From an uncultured Collinsella sp. (GTDB taxonomy: Bacteria > Actinomycetota > Coriobacteriia > Coriobacteriales > Coriobacteriaceae), in NCBI GenBank assembly GCA_900545665.1, contig UQZU01000016.1, forward strand, positions 1 to 43,211: a DNA stretch of 43,211 nt. Direction: 5' to 3'. How positions within the stretch are numbered: the first letter of the stretch is position 1; every line of letters starts with the position of its first letter. The notes beneath the pieces were generated by a model. The model ran no database searches. It was given only the letters and a program-made list of their open reading frames with translations, and was not told the DNA's origin. Below are positions 14,879 through 22,618 of the stretch, piece by piece. A program made the translations under genes and the position numbers.

Positions 14879-16390
14879 CTATCGATAAGACACAGACTGC
14901 TGCGAATCCTTGACCACAACATCGTGAGCGCCGCCTTCGACGATCGAGGTGGAGCTCACCAGGGTCAGGCGTGCCTTTTCCTGGAGCTCGGGGATCGAGA
15001 GGGCACCGCAGTTGCACATCGTGGACTTAACCTTGTAAAGCGTGCCGCCCACGCCGTCCTTGAGGGAGCCGGCGTACGGGACGTAGGAGTCAACACCCTC
15101 AACGAAGCTGAGCTTCGCGGCGCCGCCCAGGTCGTAGCGCTGCCAGTTGCGGGCACGCGCGGAACCCTCGCCCCAGTACTCCTTCATGTACTGGCCGTTG
15201 ACGTTGACGCGCTCGGTCGGGCTCTCGTCAAAGCGGGCGAAGTAACGGCCCAGCATCATAAAGTCTGCACCCATGGCAAGGGCGAGCGTCATGTGGTAGT
15301 CGTAGACGATACCGCCGTCGGAGCACACGGGCACGTAGACGCCGGTCTCCTCGTAGTACTCGTCGCGAGCACGGCAGACGTCGATCAGCGCGGTGGCCTG
15401 GCCACGGCCGATGCCCTTGGTCTCGCGGGTAATGCAGATGGAACCGCCGCCGATACCGACCTTAATGAAGTCGGCACCGCAGTCGGCCAGGAAGCGGAAG
15501 CCCTCGGCGTCGACGACGTTACCGGCACCGACCTTGACGTCCTCGCCGTAGTTGGCGCGGATCCACTCGATGGTGCGCTTCTGCCACTCGCTGAAGCCCT
15601 CGGAAGAGTCGATGCACAGGACGTCGGCGCCGGCCTCGATGAGCAGCGGCACGCGCTCGGCATAGTCGCGGGTGTTGATACCGGCGCCGACCATGTAGCG
15701 CTTATCGCCGTCGAGCAGCTCGTTGGGGTTGGTCTTGTGGCTGTCGTAGTCCTTGCGGAAGACGATGCCCATCAGATGATCGTTGTCGTCGACGATAGGC
15801 AGGGCGTTGAGCTTATTGTCCCAGATGACGTCGTTGGCAACCTTGAGGCTGATGTTCTTGTCGCCCACGATGAGCTGCTCACGCGGGGTCATGAACTCAG
15901 AGACCTTCGTCTGGTGGTCATCGCGACTGGGGCGATAGTCACGGCTGGTGACGATGCCCAGGAGCTTGCCCTTGGGAGTGCCGTCGTCGGTGACCGGCAT
16001 GGTGGAGTGACCGGTCTTCTCCTTGAGCTCGATGACCTGCTCCATGGTCATGTCGGGGGTCAGCGTGGAATCGGACTGAACAAAGCCGGCCTTGTGATCC
16101 TTGACGGCCTTGACCATGGCGGCCTCGGACTCGGCGCTCTGGGAACCGTAAATGAAGGACAGGCCACCCTCGGTAGCGAGCGCGACACCCATGTCGACGC
16201 CCGAGACGGACTGCATGATAGCGGAAACCATGGGGATGTTCAGGGTGATTGCCGGCTTCTCACCGCGCTTAAAGCGGGTCAGCGGCGTCTTAAGAGAGAC
16301 GTTGTTGGGGATGCACTGCGAGGACGAGTAACCAGGAACCAGCAGATACTCCGAAAACGTGTGGGACTCACCGGGAAAGAACGTAGCCAT
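14879..16390 (-). CDS. guaB: Inosine-5'-monophosphate dehydrogenase
   Basis: GuaB oxidises IMP to XMP, the committed step to GMP. The 503-aa protein has the (beta/alpha)8 barrel interrupted by a CBS pair (about 100-215). The catalytic loop GIGGGSICITRE carries C319, D261 lies in the NAD site, and the mobile flap has R418-Y419 (NWQRYDLGG). From memory of the literature these numbers, plus R241, K310 and E431, coincide with those described for the Tritrichomonas foetus enzyme, so it belongs to that bacterial/protist subtype. The start ATG has AAGGAGA upstream. It is monocistronic, divergent from the regulator at 16584. Confidence 0.95.
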   Translation of the reverse strand: MATFFPGESHTFSEYLLVPGYSSSQCIPNNVSLKTPLTRFKRGEKPAITLNIPMVSAIMQSVSGVDMGVALATEGGLSFIYGSQSAESEAAMVKAVKDHKAGFVQSDSTLTPDMTMEQVIELKEKTGHSTMPVTDDGTPKGKLLGIVTSRDYRPSRDDHQTKVSEFMTPREQLIVGDKNISLKVANDVIWDNKLNALPIVDDNDHLMGIVFRKDYDSHKTNPNELLDGDKRYMVGAGINTRDYAERVPLLIEAGADVLCIDSSEGFSEWQKRTIEWIRANYGEDVKVGAGNVVDAEGFRFLADCGADFIKVGIGGGSICITRETKGIGRGQATALIDVCRARDEYYEETGVYVPVCSDGGIVYDYHMTLALAMGADFMMLGRYFARFDESPTERVNVNGQYMKEYWGEGSARARNWQRYDLGGAAKLSFVEGVDSYVPYAGSLKDGVGGTLYKVKSTMCNCGALSIPELQEKARLTLVSSTSIVEGGAHDVVVKDSQQSVSYR

Positions 16391-16448
16391 GTTTCTCCTT
16401 TTTCCATGCGACCGGTCGGCTGCAGGCCTCGTAGGACCCAGCCCAACC

Positions 16449-16468
16449 TTGGGCGCCCAATACTGGGC
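16449..16468. promoter_or_regulatory. Overlapping palindromes in the guaB / regulator divergent region
   Basis: A perfect 12-bp palindrome ttgggcgcccaa (16449-16460) overlaps a second dyad gcccaatactgggc (16455-16468). They sit between guaB and the divergent winged-helix gene, where an operator for either would be expected. Function is inferred from position only. Confidence 0.35.
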
Positions 16469-16583
16469 AAGTATCTTAACGCACTTTGACTGCTACAATG
16501 CATGATTTAAGAAGTGCACACGAGGGTTTGACGCAGGCTTTGCGTTTGCCCAGCAAACACTTTAGCGGGGAGACGTGGAGCGT

Positions 16584-16934
16584 ATGGAGTACAAGACGAC
16601 GGCAAAGTTGGTCATTCAAGCGTGCGACAAAGATCTGCCGGGCGTGTTTGGTCACGGCTGCGTCTTGCTGCTGCAGGGTATTGCCCGCGAGCACTCGCTG
16701 AACCGCGCCGCCAAGAGCATGGGCATGGCGTATTCCAAGGCTTGGCGCATTGTGAATGAGGCCGAAGGTCAGCTGGGCTGCAAGCTCATCGAGCGCGACG
16801 GAGCCCGCGGATCCACCCTCACCCCCGCCGGCGAACGAGCCATCGAAGTCTACGAGGAGCTGCAGGCCGACATCAACAACGTCATCGCCACCAAAGCCGA
16901 CGCCCTCATCGCAAGCATCAACCACAGTAGCTAA
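16584..16934 (+). CDS. Single-domain winged-helix regulator (ModE N-terminal / LysR-type HTH)
   Basis: The 116-aa protein is a stand-alone DNA-binding domain. ALNRAAKSMGMAYSKAW-like helix-turn-helix residues (SLNRAAKSMGMAYSKAWRIV, about 39-58) are followed by the wing LGCKLIERD and TLTPAGERAIEVYEEL, the pattern seen in ModE N-terminal and LysR HTH domains. There is no molybdate- or effector-binding domain. ATG 16584 is chosen with GGGGAG 11 nt upstream; a GTG at 16575 would add three residues. It is the only plus-strand gene in the first 37 kb and is divergent from guaB. Its target is unknown; it might be a molybdate-type or a purine-linked regulator, but neither is shown by the sequence. Confidence 0.85.
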   Translation: MEYKTTAKLVIQACDKDLPGVFGHGCVLLLQGIAREHSLNRAAKSMGMAYSKAWRIVNEAEGQLGCKLIERDGARGSTLTPAGERAIEVYEELQADINNVIATKADALIASINHSS

Positions 16935-16971
16935 TTTGGGACGGGGCTTTTTTAGCTACACAACCCCCTCT

Positions 16972-17046
16972 CATAAGTTGCGGTGAAATAGGGACTGTTT
17001 ATGCGGTTAAAGCCGTAAATCAATCCATATTTCACCGCAACTTATG
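16972..17046. repeat. 75-nt palindromic element with perfect 19-bp arms
   Basis: cataagttgcggtgaaata (16972-16990) is exactly complementary to 17028-17046. The inner sequence continues to pair imperfectly (gggactg with caatcca, tttatgcgg with agccgtaaa), so the whole 75 nt can fold into one long hairpin. It lies between two convergent genes and has no U-tract next to the stem. A dispersed MITE/REP-like repeat is the likely class. Confidence 0.65.
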
Positions 17047-17064
17047 GATTCGAGGATGATTTAG

Positions 17065-18057
17065 CTAGTTGCGGAGGGCGTTGTCTAGGGTGGACGCTAC
17101 GACCAGGGGGTCGTCGATGCCGGCAAAGAGGCGGATGGTGCTGCCCTGCTTGCCGCGTGGAGCCGAAAGGCGCGTTGTTGGGCCGCCTGCGGGTGATGTG
17201 CGGAATTCATCCGGCAGCATGCTGAAGAATTCGCCCGCGGTGCAGTCCATCAGGTCAAATTCAACTGCCGGGCCAAAGCCGTGCTCGAGGATTCCCGTTG
17301 CAACCGCGTGGTCGGGATGCGAGGTCAGCCCAGGATAGCGCACGCCGTGCACCATCTCGTTCGCGGCCAAATACTCGGCCAGTGCACGCGCGCGGTCGAA
17401 GTGTGCCTGCATGCGGGTGTCGAGCGTATCGAGCCCGTGCTCTAGAACCTCAGCCTCATCGGAGGACAAGTCGAGTGCGGCCAATCCGCACCCCTCGAGC
17501 AGCGCATGCGCGCACTCGGCAGCAGCATCCACACGATGGCGCTTGAGCTGCGAGTGTGCGACCGATACGGCAACGAGCTTGCGAGGAGCCTTACCGGCGC
17601 ACACACGGTCGAGTGCTTCAAGCGACAGGACGGCACCCAAACGCAGCGGATCGCACCCAAAGAGGCCAGCCACGGTGTTATCCACTACGAGCAGCGCATG
17701 AGCCTCACGCGCTGCGCGGCCTAACGCACGAAGATCGGGAACGAGCAGACCAAACCCGCCGATAGAGTTGACGAACCACCACAGGTGCGGCCCCTCGGCA
17801 TCAAACGAAGCATCAAAGCCCTCGGACGCAGCAGCAAACGCGGCAGCCGACGGCTCCCCCACCATAGCCACGTCGCAGGCATCAAAGCCGTGCGCAAACG
17901 CATCGGCAAAGTCGTCCGCAAAGGCAACCAGACGATCACCGGGACGCACAATCCCCAACAGAGACAGCGCCGCCGGCACATGCGGGGCCGCAACAAGACG
18001 CGCCTCACGCGCGCTGGCTCTCAAAGCCCAGGCATCTTCTAGCTGCTGTACGCCCAT
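17065..18057 (-). CDS. Divergent Cys/Met-metabolism PLP-fold protein, probable loss of catalytic lysine
   Basis: The 330-aa protein aligns by eye with cystathionine gamma-synthase/methionine gamma-lyase type enzymes: VVDNT (124-128), the later RYPGLTSHPDH, GFGPAVEFDL, and the C-terminal TIRLFAGIDDPLVVASTLDNAL. The PLP lysine, nine residues after the conserved GA of PLxLGAD (A142), is R151 here (context LSLEALDRVCAGK). The N-terminus is also shorter than the usual ~380-400 aa family. It may have lost transsulfuration activity or use K156/K160 instead. The start MGVQQLED (18057) has AAGGGA upstream. The gene follows the scrB terminator and has no functional link to its neighbours. Confidence 0.7.
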   Translation of the reverse strand: MGVQQLEDAWALRASAREARLVAAPHVPAALSLLGIVRPGDRLVAFADDFADAFAHGFDACDVAMVGEPSAAAFAAASEGFDASFDAEGPHLWWFVNSIGGFGLLVPDLRALGRAAREAHALLVVDNTVAGLFGCDPLRLGAVLSLEALDRVCAGKAPRKLVAVSVAHSQLKRHRVDAAAECAHALLEGCGLAALDLSSDEAEVLEHGLDTLDTRMQAHFDRARALAEYLAANEMVHGVRYPGLTSHPDHAVATGILEHGFGPAVEFDLMDCTAGEFFSMLPDEFRTSPAGGPTTRLSAPRGKQGSTIRLFAGIDDPLVVASTLDNALRN

Positions 18058-18078
18058 ACGACACCGTCCCTTCAAAAC

Positions 18079-18114
18079 AAAAACCCACGATGCGGATGTT
18101 TCCCGCATCGTGGG
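18079..18114 (-). terminator. Rho-independent terminator downstream of scrB
   Basis: Perfect 12-bp arms cccacgatgcgg (18084-18095) and ccgcatcgtggg (18103-18114) with a 7-nt loop are followed on the minus strand by TTTTTG. It begins about 40 bp after the scrB stop. Confidence 0.88.
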
Positions 18115-18152
18115 CAACGGCTGCAGTATAGCGCCGATAGACGACCAATCGC

Positions 18153-19685
18153 CTAGATATTAAGAACGTGGTAGGTCGCGCTCGCACCCGGAGCGTCAAC
18201 GGTCACGCCATAGGCCTTGGGATAGATGCGTGTCGAAAACACGAGCGCGCCATCATTCACAAACACCTCGACCGAAGAAGCATCACCGACAATGCGCACG
18301 TTACGAACCTCGTCGACGGGCTCCCAGCGCACGGTACGACCGCAACCAGCAGAAGCGCGACCCTCATCGGTAAATCGCATCTCAAAACGCGAGGGCAGTT
18401 CGCCCTCGGCGGGCACAAACGCCAGCTTCAGCTCGCCATCAACGGTCGCGGTAAACGCGCCGTCGACACCGTCGACAACAACGTCAAAGCAGGTATCGTC
18501 GGCAACCTCCAACGAGCCAGCCCCCACACGCACCGAGGCATAATGGTGCTCGATCTCGCGCGCCGGCTGCTGCAGTACCACGCCGCCGGCACCGGCTGTA
18601 AGCTCACGCGGCACCGTCATGCAGTGCTGCCAGCCGCACACCACGGTGGGTGCGTTGCCATAGGTCGGCTCATCGGGCATGCCCATCCAGCCGATTAGAA
18701 TGTGGCGACCGTCCTCGGACGTAAACTCCTGCGGAGCATAGAAGTCAAAACCGGCATCCCACAGACGGAACTCCCCCAGCTCATAGGCACCGTCACCACC
18801 AGTGATGTCGCCCGTTACAGGCATGTAGCCAGCAGCGTATACGTTGCCGCAGTCCCAACGACCACCCTCGAGCCCCTGGGGAGAGAAGGAAAGGAACTTC
18901 ACCGGTACGCCGCCATCCGCCTCAAGCTCCAGATACCCCGGGCACTCCCACATAAAGCCAAAACGCTCGGGCATAGTCACACGGCTCTCGAGCTGCCAGC
19001 TCAGCATGTCAGCCGAACCATACACTAGAATCTCGCCAACATCGCGACCGGCGCCCTCGCCATGCATGGCGCAAAAACGGCTCTCGACGTGCGGCCCGTC
19101 AACGCGACGACGCGCGCCCAGCACCATGTGATAGCGACCTGCCTCATCGCGCCACACCTTGGGGTCACGCACGTGGCACGTCAGGTCCTCGGGATAGTCC
19201 TCCGAAGCCAGCACGACGCGCTTTTGGCTAAACGTCTGCCCATCGGCGCTCTCGACATACACGGTATCGGCGCGACGGCCGGTGTTGACGTAGTCGTACG
19301 TGCCGTCTGCATCGGAAAGCTTAACGTTGCCCGTGTACAACACGCGAATGCGACCGTCCTCGGCAAGCGCGGAGCCCGAATACACGCCATGGCAATCGAA
19401 CGGCTCATCGGGAAGCAGCGGCGCGCCAACATACTCCCAGTTCATAAGGTCGCGGCTCGTGGCATGTCCCCACATCTTGACGCCGCCGTTCGCATCAAAC
19501 GGAGCATACTGGAAGTATGCGTGAAACACGCCATCGGCCTGGCAAAGCCCGTTGGGGTCGTTGAGCCAGCCCGTGGGCGGCATAATATGAAAATGCTGAG
19601 CATAGGGCCCGTGACCGCGCTCGGCGGCCGCTGCATCCATGTTGGCAACGAGCTTGGCAAGATCGCGCTGAAGTGCGTTAGACAT
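18153..19685 (-). CDS. scrB: Sucrose-6-phosphate hydrolase (GH32)
   Basis: ScrB hydrolyses PTS-imported sucrose-6-phosphate to glucose-6-phosphate and fructose. The 510-aa protein shows the three GH32 signatures: WLNDPNG (40-46, nucleophile D43), RDP (173-175, transition-state stabiliser) and MWECPG with the acid/base E247. A C-terminal beta-sandwich domain follows. There is no signal peptide, so it is cytoplasmic, as the PTS context requires. The start is placed at MSNALQRD (19685); a 14-residue upstream extension is possible, and the ribosome site is weak. It lies downstream of scrA behind a terminator-like hairpin, so it may have its own promoter (19700-19727). Confidence 0.93.
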   Translation of the reverse strand: MSNALQRDLAKLVANMDAAAAERGHGPYAQHFHIMPPTGWLNDPNGLCQADGVFHAYFQYAPFDANGGVKMWGHATSRDLMNWEYVGAPLLPDEPFDCHGVYSGSALAEDGRIRVLYTGNVKLSDADGTYDYVNTGRRADTVYVESADGQTFSQKRVVLASEDYPEDLTCHVRDPKVWRDEAGRYHMVLGARRRVDGPHVESRFCAMHGEGAGRDVGEILVYGSADMLSWQLESRVTMPERFGFMWECPGYLELEADGGVPVKFLSFSPQGLEGGRWDCGNVYAAGYMPVTGDITGGDGAYELGEFRLWDAGFDFYAPQEFTSEDGRHILIGWMGMPDEPTYGNAPTVVCGWQHCMTVPRELTAGAGGVVLQQPAREIEHHYASVRVGAGSLEVADDTCFDVVVDGVDGAFTATVDGELKLAFVPAEGELPSRFEMRFTDEGRASAGCGRTVRWEPVDEVRNVRIVGDASSVEVFVNDGALVFSTRIYPKAYGVTVDAPGASATYHVLNI

Positions 19686-19699
19686 GTCGGTATCCAATC

Positions 19700-19727
19700 G
19701 AATTAAATCAACGAACGCCCAAATCAA
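19700..19727 (-). promoter_or_regulatory. Candidate scrB promoter
   Basis: On the minus strand TTGATT (19722-19727) and TAATTC (19700-19705) are 16 bp apart, between the scrA terminator and the scrB start. The match is moderate and the leader would be very short. Confidence 0.3.
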
Positions 19728-19744
19728 GGGTTCCAGATAAAGAA

Positions 19745-19774
19745 AACGCCCACAGGATGGAGCCTGCGGGCGTT
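19745..19774 (-). terminator. Terminator-like hairpin between scrA and scrB
   Basis: Arms aacgcccacagg (19745-19756) and cctgcgggcgtt (19763-19774) pair over 11 of 12 positions with a 6-nt loop, followed on the minus strand by TTTCTTT. It lies 16 bp after the scrA stop and could limit read-through into scrB. Confidence 0.65.
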
Positions 19775-19789
19775 ATTTTTACGCGAATC

Positions 19790-21190
19790 CTACGCCTGCT
19801 CGGAAGCCTTGGGCTCGTCCTTGTACAGGACAAACGAGACGGCAAAGGAAACCAGCGCGGCGACCGCAAACATGATCGCGTACTGCACGGGCTGGGCCAG
19901 GCACAGCAGGATACCGAAGATACCGGTAACGCCCGTGCCGGAGGCAGCCAGCGAAGTGAGCGCGCAGACCAGGGCACCGCAACCGCCGCCGATGCAGCCG
20001 GCGATGAAGGGCTTAAAGAAACGCAGGTTCACACCAAAGATGGCGGGCTCGGTAATGCCCATGAAGGCGGACAGGGCCGAAGGAAGCGCCAGGCCCTTGA
20101 TCTTGGCATCGCGGGTCTTAAAGGCAACGGCGAGCGCGGCGCCACCCTGGGCGATGTTGGCGGCGCTGGCGATGGGCAGCCAATAGGTCACGCCGTACTG
20201 AGCAAGCTGGCCCAGGTCGATGGCGGTGTACATCTGGTGGATACCCGTAACGACCGTGGGGGCATAGAACAGGCCGACGATAAAGGAACCGATGCCGAAG
20301 GGCAGGGTCAGCAGAGCCTGGATCAGACCGAGGATGGCGTTCTCAGCCCAGACAAAGATGGGGCCGACGGCAACGAGGGTCACGAGCACGGTCACGAACA
20401 CCGAGACGAGCGGGGTCACAAAGAGGTCGAACATCTCGGGGACAACCTTGTGGAGACGCTTCTCCAAGAAGGCCAGAATGGCACAGGCGATAACGATGGG
20501 GATAACGTGGCCCTGATAACCGACCCACTCAAAACTGTACACGCCGGGAATGACGGTGACCATGGTCTGCACGCCCTCGGAGGCAACCGTATAGGCGCTC
20601 TGCAGCGAGGAGTTGATGAACGCACCGCCGACGACGGCACCCAGATACGGGTTGGCGCCAAAGGCCTTAGCGGCGGAGTAACCGATCAGGATCTGCAGGA
20701 TGCCAAAGGACGTGCCCGAGACCAGGTCGGCGATCTTATAAATAAAGTTATTGGTGTCGAGCGCGATAAAGCCATTGGAGGCCATAAAGTTGAGGGCGCT
20801 CATGATGCCCAACAGCAGGCCCGAAGCCACGATGGCGGGGATGATGGGGACAAAGACGTCGCCGAGCACCTTAATGGCGCGCATAAAAATGTTCTGCTGC
20901 TGCGCCGCGGCCTCCTTGACCTCGGCCTTGGTGGCAGCCTCGACGCCACTGAGCGCGATGAACTCTTCGTAGATCTTGTTGACGGTGCCGGTGCCAAAAA
21001 TAATCTGGAGCTAGCCCTGGGCCTCAAAGACGCCCTTGGCGCCATCGATATTCTCGAGGGCTTCCTTGTCGACCTTGGCGTTATCGGCAATCACCAGGCG
21101 CAGACGCGTGGCGCAGTGCGCAGCCGAAACAACGTTGTCGGCGCCACCGATGTTGTCGAGCACCTCTTGGGCTGATTTGCGGTAGTCCAT
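19790..21190 (-). pseudogene. scrA: Sucrose-type PTS EIIBC, split by an in-frame amber codon
   Basis: This gene would encode a 466-aa sucrose permease of the phosphotransferase system. The EIIB domain (MDYRKSAQEV, phosphocysteine C26 in HCATRLRL) and the EIIC membrane domain (VLGDVFVPIIPAIVASG, GITEPAIFGVN) are both intact and in one frame. A single TAG (21011-21013) follows VFEAQG, where the family normally continues with a glutamine (then LQIIFGTGTVN), so one CAG-to-TAG change explains it. Downstream of the stop the frame stays open, and the next ATG (20884) would miss 42 linker residues. The EIIA domain is absent, as in many sucrose systems that borrow it. The start ATG (21190) has AGGAAAGGGA upstream. 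It could be a recent nonsense mutation, a sequencing error, or a leaky stop. Confidence 0.85.
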
Positions 21191-21246
21191 GACTTCCCTT
21201 TCCTCCAACGGGCGCATGTGCACCCGGCCAGCTTTGACACTTACAC

Positions 21247-21286
21247 CGTAATCGTTTTCAGTTTCATATGTCTGTAATCGTTTTCA
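21247..21286 (-). promoter_or_regulatory. Tandem LacI/cre-type operators upstream of scrA
   Basis: Two copies, TGAAAACGATTACA (21273-21286) and TGAAAACGATTACG (21247-21260), lie 26 bp apart start to start, 57 bp or more before the scrA ATG. Both fit the LacI-family pattern with a central CG, and the first fits the cre consensus TGWAANCGNTNWCA completely. The LacI-type gene at 21375-22346 is the likely binder; a CcpA-like protein is the alternative. Confidence 0.7.
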
Positions 21287-21374
21287 CAGAAGGGTGAACG
21301 GTAGGAAAAAGCCGGCGAATGGTAGTTTTACGGCAAAAACAGGCGACTCAGAGGCAGGCAGACGTACCCAGAGT

Positions 21375-22346
21375 CTAGACATTCATAAGCTGATGGCCGA
21401 GCTTGAGCGTCTTGAGACCGCGCTCCCCCTCCACGCCATCGAGCGTGTCGAGCAGCATGCTGGTGGCCTCGACGCCACTGGTCAGATACCCATAATGCAC
21501 GGTGGGAATGCCGCCCGTCAACGCACGTAAAAATGCGTTGTCGCCGAAACCGCTCACGCGACGCACGCCCTCGCCCATGCCGCGCGCCTCGTCAAAAGCG
21601 CGCAGAGCGCCGGCCGCCATAGTGTCGGTCGCGCACGCGATAAAAGAAATATCGGGAGTGACGGAGAGCAGTTCACGCGCAGCGCGATAGCCCGAGTCGA
21701 GCGTAAACGAGCCCAGGCGAACCAAGGCGGCATCGAGCGGGTTGCCCGCGGCGCGCAAGCCGGCCTCAAAACCGCGACGGCGGTCATAACCGGCCGCGCG
21801 GTCCTCTTCGGTAACTCCGATGTAGGCGATCTTGCCATCCACCCGACCCGCAAGCGCACGGCCGAGCTCAAAGGCAGCCTCGTAATCGTCGTGATAGACG
21901 CACGCCGCGCCCTCGACATGTTGGCCGATCAACACAATAGGCACACGGCACGACTCAATCGCGCGACGGTGCTCGTCGGTAATCATGGTTGCCACCAGCA
22001 CAATGCCATCAACTGGGTGGTTTTGGAATAAATCGAGGTACTCGAGCTCGCGATCGGCCGCGTTGTCGGTATTGGCAAGGAGCATCTGGTAGCCACGACG
22101 ACCGAGCACCTGGCCAATACCGGCGGTAATGCGGCTCACAGATTCCGAGTTGATCTTAGGCACGATAACGCCGATGAGCTTGGTGGAGCCGGTGCGCAGC
22201 GCGCGAGCCTGGCTGGATCGCACGTATCCGGTCAGCTCAATCGCCTGCTTAATGCGCTCGGCTTTGTCCGCCGAGATATATCCACCGTTGAGGTAGCGCG
22301 AGACGGCGGCGCTCGAAACGCCGGCCAGCTCGGCCACATCTTTCAT
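21375..22346 (-). CDS. LacI-family transcriptional regulator of the sucrose genes
   Basis: The 323-aa protein starts with the classical LacI headpiece MKDVAELAGVSSAAVSRYLN, with the hinge region near residues 46-58 (RSSQARALRTGSTKLIGVIV). A periplasmic-binding-protein-like sensor domain follows, with DGIVLVA, DDYEAAFELGRAL and a final GYLTSGVEATSMLL. The start at 22346 matches the family; a 17-residue longer frame would run over the operator at 22371-22384. It lies upstream of scrA and scrB on the same strand, and operators of one type precede both it and scrA. I infer that it is a sucrose (ScrR-like) repressor that also regulates itself; the ligand is inferred from context. Confidence 0.9.
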   Translation of the reverse strand: MKDVAELAGVSSAAVSRYLNGGYISADKAERIKQAIELTGYVRSSQARALRTGSTKLIGVIVPKINSESVSRITAGIGQVLGRRGYQMLLANTDNAADRELEYLDLFQNHPVDGIVLVATMITDEHRRAIESCRVPIVLIGQHVEGAACVYHDDYEAAFELGRALAGRVDGKIAYIGVTEEDRAAGYDRRRGFEAGLRAAGNPLDAALVRLGSFTLDSGYRAARELLSVTPDISFIACATDTMAAGALRAFDEARGMGEGVRRVSGFGDNAFLRALTGGIPTVHYGYLTSGVEATSMLLDTLDGVEGERGLKTLKLGHQLMNV

Positions 22347-22370
22347 CTTTACCACGAGCACCCCCGTCGT

Positions 22371-22384
22371 TGAAATCGCTTTCA
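22371..22384 (-). promoter_or_regulatory. LacI/cre-type operator before the regulator gene
   Basis: TGAAATCGCTTTCA-type palindrome (near-perfect dyad around CG) fits the same consensus as the two scrA operators and lies 25-38 bp before the regulator's ATG, consistent with autoregulation. A TATCAT hexamer lies just upstream (22384-22395 region) but lacks a clear -35. Confidence 0.6.
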
Positions 22385-22474
22385 CCATGATACCCAACCC
22401 TCGCCCAAAAAATATTCGACTGGAAAGGTCTCAGCGGATCATTTCAACCACTCAGGTCGAGCATGCGCCAGCGA

Positions 22475-22574
22475 GCGGGCAGCTGCCGTGGCGAGGTGCC
22501 GCGAAAGAGGAGCGAAGCGTACTTTATGTACGCGAGCGACCGTTTGAGCGGCAGATCGCCCGGCAGATGCCCGC
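22475..22574. repeat. 100-nt nested inverted-repeat element
   Basis: gcgggcagctgcc (22475-22487) pairs at 12 of 13 positions with ggcagatgcccgc (22562-22574). Further in, gtgccgc pairs with gcggcag, and at the tip gcgtac pairs with gtacgc. A separate stem ccggcgtt/aacgccgg follows at 22590-22611. The gap between the LacI gene and the DUF4956 gene is therefore almost entirely folded sequence. It could be the 3' end structure of the pel operon, a small RNA, or a dispersed repeat. Confidence 0.5.
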
Positions 22575-22618
22575 GCAGCGTCGAGCGGTCCGGCGTTTGT
22601 TAAAACGCCGGAACATAG

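Noticed and set aside
14617..14880. T-box riboswitch for leuS
   Set aside because: No T-box core (GGTGG...ACCGCG-type) sequence or specifier layout is visible; the structure is a plain palindrome.
21011..21013. Pyrrolysine or other recoding of the TAG in scrA
   Set aside because: PTS permeases have no special residue there, and nothing in the window supports amber recoding; a nonsense mutation or base error is simpler.
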